Positions 6,218-7,462 of a stretch of 7,462 nucleotides of DNA are shown here, piece by piece (the first letter of the stretch is position 1; each line of letters starts with the position of its first letter). The translations under genes and the position numbers were made by a program. Source of the DNA: Clostridia bacterium (GTDB lineage: Bacteria; Bacillota; Peptococcia; DRI-13; DTU073). The notes beneath the pieces are model-generated. The model saw nothing but the letters and a program-made list of their open reading frames with translations. It searched no databases and was not told where the DNA came from. Location of the stretch: NCBI GenBank assembly GCA_012842035.1, contig DUTO01000018.1, positions 1-7,462 of the forward strand, given 5' to 3'.

Positions 6218-6727
6218 TTAATCCACAAAGCCTAAGGCTTTTCTAATCGCCTTTTCTTCTTCTACCGAAAGAGGATGTTTGGATTTCCCCTTATTGATAT
6301 CTTTACAATAGGTTCGTGCATCATCACGACCAAAAATACTACTAACTACAATACCATTGTTTTCCTTGTCTAACAATGCTAAGGCATAACTTAATTCACC
6401 ACCGGTATCATCAAAAGCGTTAAAACGAAGCAAGCCTACTTTCTGAATACATTTTTTGCTGACATCTTCTACAACCTCTAAACGTTCACGAAAAATATTC
6501 ATTTCAAACAAAACTTGTTGCAGTTTCTTACCATTTTCTAAAATTCTCTCTTCTAAATTTTCCCCTTTGACCCCTCCAACCAATACCTTATACTTTTTGG
6601 TTGCCTGCCGCAAGCGAGCTATAGTAATCAAAAAAATTATCAGCAACACCAGAAAAGCTATCATTAAAGATAAAATGATTACGGGTGAATTTATTGCAAT
6701 CCACTTCCCAAGCTCCTCCACATTCAT
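6218..6727 (-). CDS. yyaB: DUF4446 family membrane protein (YyaB-like)
   Basis: Protein of 169 residues with one N-terminal membrane helix (about 15-37), a basic and helical middle (38-92, partly coiled coil) and the conserved DUF4446 C-terminal domain. That domain has KVGLLRFNAFDDTGGELSYA (96-115), ALALLD (115-120), SSIFGRDDARTYCK (129-142) and HPLSVEEEKAI (151-161). B. subtilis YyaB belongs to this family; the function is unknown. The frame is open from GTG 6802, but the prefix is not family-like. ATG 6727-6725 is preceded by AAGGGGG and gives the usual size with the helix at the start. The M23 gene follows after 119 bases with its own promoter candidate. A weak -10 (TATCAT, 6809-6804) could drive this gene. 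In B. subtilis yyaB and yyaC are neighbours near oriC; here they flank the M23-bactofilin pair. Confidence 0.88.
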   Translation of the reverse strand: MNVEELGKWIAINSPVIILSLMIAFLVLLIIFLITIARLRQATKKYKVLVGGVKGENLEERILENGKKLQQVLFEMNIFRERLEVVEDVSKKCIQKVGLLRFNAFDDTGGELSYALALLDKENNGIVVSSIFGRDDARTYCKDINKGKSKHPLSVEEEKAIRKALGFVD

Positions 6728-6850
6728 AACCCCCTTATATATTCGGAATATTCTCTGTCTATTTGACAAATTCCTTCTTTTGAAAACAATTATGTCATTC
6801 ACTATGATACCTGTTTTTAATAAAAAAAGAAACAGCTAATTTTTAAGTTT

Positions 6851-6889
6851 AAAAAAGAACTGCCTCTATTTAAATTAGAGACAGTTCTT
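6851..6889 (-). terminator. Rho-independent terminator of the hydrogenase gene
   Basis: The minus transcript folds CAGTTCTT's complement AAGAACTG (6889-6882) with CAGTTCTT (6862-6855). One mismatch follows, then five more pairs (6880-6876 with 6868-6864), around a 7-base loop. Six U residues (6856-6851) complete it. It starts 18 bases after the hydrogenase stop and insulates the DUF4446 gene downstream. Confidence 0.9.
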
Positions 6890-6907
6890 CTCTATACTCA
6901 TACTTAA

Positions 6908-7462
6908 TTATTTTTCAGATGCCAAGGCCTGATATTTTGCTCTCGCTGTATAACTTGTATGCAGAAGATGATGTGACCTTTCACCTAAAGGTTTAACTAA
7001 AAATTCTTCATAAAGAGTTTTAACAGCAGGGTTTTCATGTGACTTCCGTAAAGGCATACCCGCCTCTTCTTCATAAATTGCTTGCGCCCGCAAAGCACGA
7101 TAGTCTTCTTCTAAGGCCATCCTTGCCGATCCGCTCACCAGAGGTTGACCACCACCACCCACACAACCACCGGGGCAAGCCATAATTTCGACAAATAAAT
7201 AGTCTGCCTCACCGGCTTTAACTTTATCTAAAACTTTTCTGGCATTAGCCAAACCATGAGCCACGGCAACTTTAACCGTTCCTAAAGGAGGTAAATCAAC
7301 ACTAGCCTCTTTAACTCCCTCTAGACCGCGCACAGCAACAAAGTCCAGCTCTTGCAAAGTCTTCCCGGTAACGACTTCATATACTGTTCTTAAAGCAGCT
7401 TCCATCACTCCCCCCGTTGCCCCAAATATCAAGCCAGCCCCGGTAGAGATACCCATCGGTTC
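6908..7462 (-). CDS. [FeFe] hydrogenase catalytic subunit, HndD/HydA type (partial, C-terminal 184 residues)
   Basis: C-terminal part of a cytoplasmic iron-only hydrogenase large subunit that interconverts protons and H2, often with NADH and ferredoxin in an electron-bifurcating complex. The frame is open through the right edge, where EPMG precedes STGAGLIFGATGGVMEAALR. The visible ATG at 7456 is therefore internal. The third H-cluster motif is intact: MACPGGCVGGGGQP (94-107 of the visible part), with C96 and C100 as cluster ligands. VAVAHGLANARK (66-77), the small-subunit-like segment RKSHENPAVKTLYEEFL (139-155) and HHLLHTSYTAR (164-174) follow. This C-terminus matches HndD-type enzymes closely. 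The H-cluster motifs 1 and 2 and the N-terminal ferredoxin domains lie outside the window, as probably do the diaphorase partners. A strong terminator follows the stop. Confidence 0.95.
   Translation of the reverse strand, partial: EPMGISTGAGLIFGATGGVMEAALRTVYEVVTGKTLQELDFVAVRGLEGVKEASVDLPPLGTVKVAVAHGLANARKVLDKVKAGEADYLFVEIMACPGGCVGGGGQPLVSGSARMALEEDYRALRAQAIYEEEAGMPLRKSHENPAVKTLYEEFLVKPLGERSHHLLHTSYTARAKYQALASEK

Noticed and set aside
6190..6219. Nine-codon leader peptide (GTG to TAA) directly after the DUF4446 gene
   Set aside because: It begins inside the stop region of DUF4446 with an ill-spaced ribosome binding site and lies upstream of the promoter candidate for the M23 gene. It has no run of regulatory codons or attenuator hairpin.
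6811..6835. CTGTTT/AAACAG inverted repeat as a second terminator
   Set aside because: The stem is six A/T-rich pairs with an A-rich loop and lacks a proper U-tract. The much stronger hairpin at 6851-6889 already accounts for termination.
6456..6839. Plus-strand open frame of 127 codons
   Set aside because: Antisense to the DUF4446 gene, whose family motifs are unmistakable. The plus-frame protein has none.

Overview
The window looks like a piece of an anaerobic, endospore-forming Firmicute chromosome (Clostridia, possibly Peptococcaceae-like). The reasons are an AT-rich base composition, strong GGAGG-type ribosome binding sites with frequent TTG/GTG starts, sporulation-linked families (YyaC, DUF4446/YyaB, YkvI) and a bifurcating-type [FeFe] hydrogenase. 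The species call is inference. Seven of the eight genes lie on the minus strand; only yyaC is on the plus strand. No RNA gene, insertion sequence, CRISPR array or stretch over 300 bases without a gene was found.

Left third (1-2721, minus strand): a purine salvage/uptake operon read right to left. It has a sigma-A-like promoter (2693-2721), xpt (xanthine phosphoribosyltransferase), a BMP-family substrate-binding lipoprotein, and a double-domain sugar/nucleoside-type ABC ATPase that runs off the left edge. The permeases are expected beyond position 1. The likely job is to import a purine base or nucleoside and convert xanthine to XMP. No purine riboswitch is visible in the short leader, although a small hairpin encloses the xpt ribosome binding site.

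Centre (2745-4507): ykvI (minus) and yyaC (plus) diverge from a 122-base region. That region holds a good match to a mother-cell sigma-E promoter facing ykvI and a much weaker sigma-F-like candidate facing yyaC. yyaC and the next minus-strand gene converge on one symmetrical terminator (4528-4558).

Right-centre (4570-6727, minus strand): a DUF4446 (YyaB-like) membrane protein, then an M23 (LytM) peptidase with a cytoplasmic tail, a membrane helix and coiled coils, then a bactofilin. The M23-bactofilin pair is a recognisable wall-remodelling module: a membrane-anchored endopeptidase with a polymer-forming cytoskeletal partner. In B. subtilis yyaB and yyaC sit together near oriC, so this may be a diverged version of that neighbourhood with the M23-bactofilin pair between them.

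Right edge (6851-7462, minus strand): the C-terminal 184 residues of an [FeFe] hydrogenase catalytic subunit, closed by a strong terminator that separates it from the DUF4446 gene.

Points most worth a second look are a Cys/His metal-site-like insertion in the exported part of the M23 protein, its cytoplasmic tail as a possible bactofilin anchor, the sigma-E-like promoter of ykvI, and the regulation and substrate of the xpt-linked transporter. I did not find a clearly new biological system.
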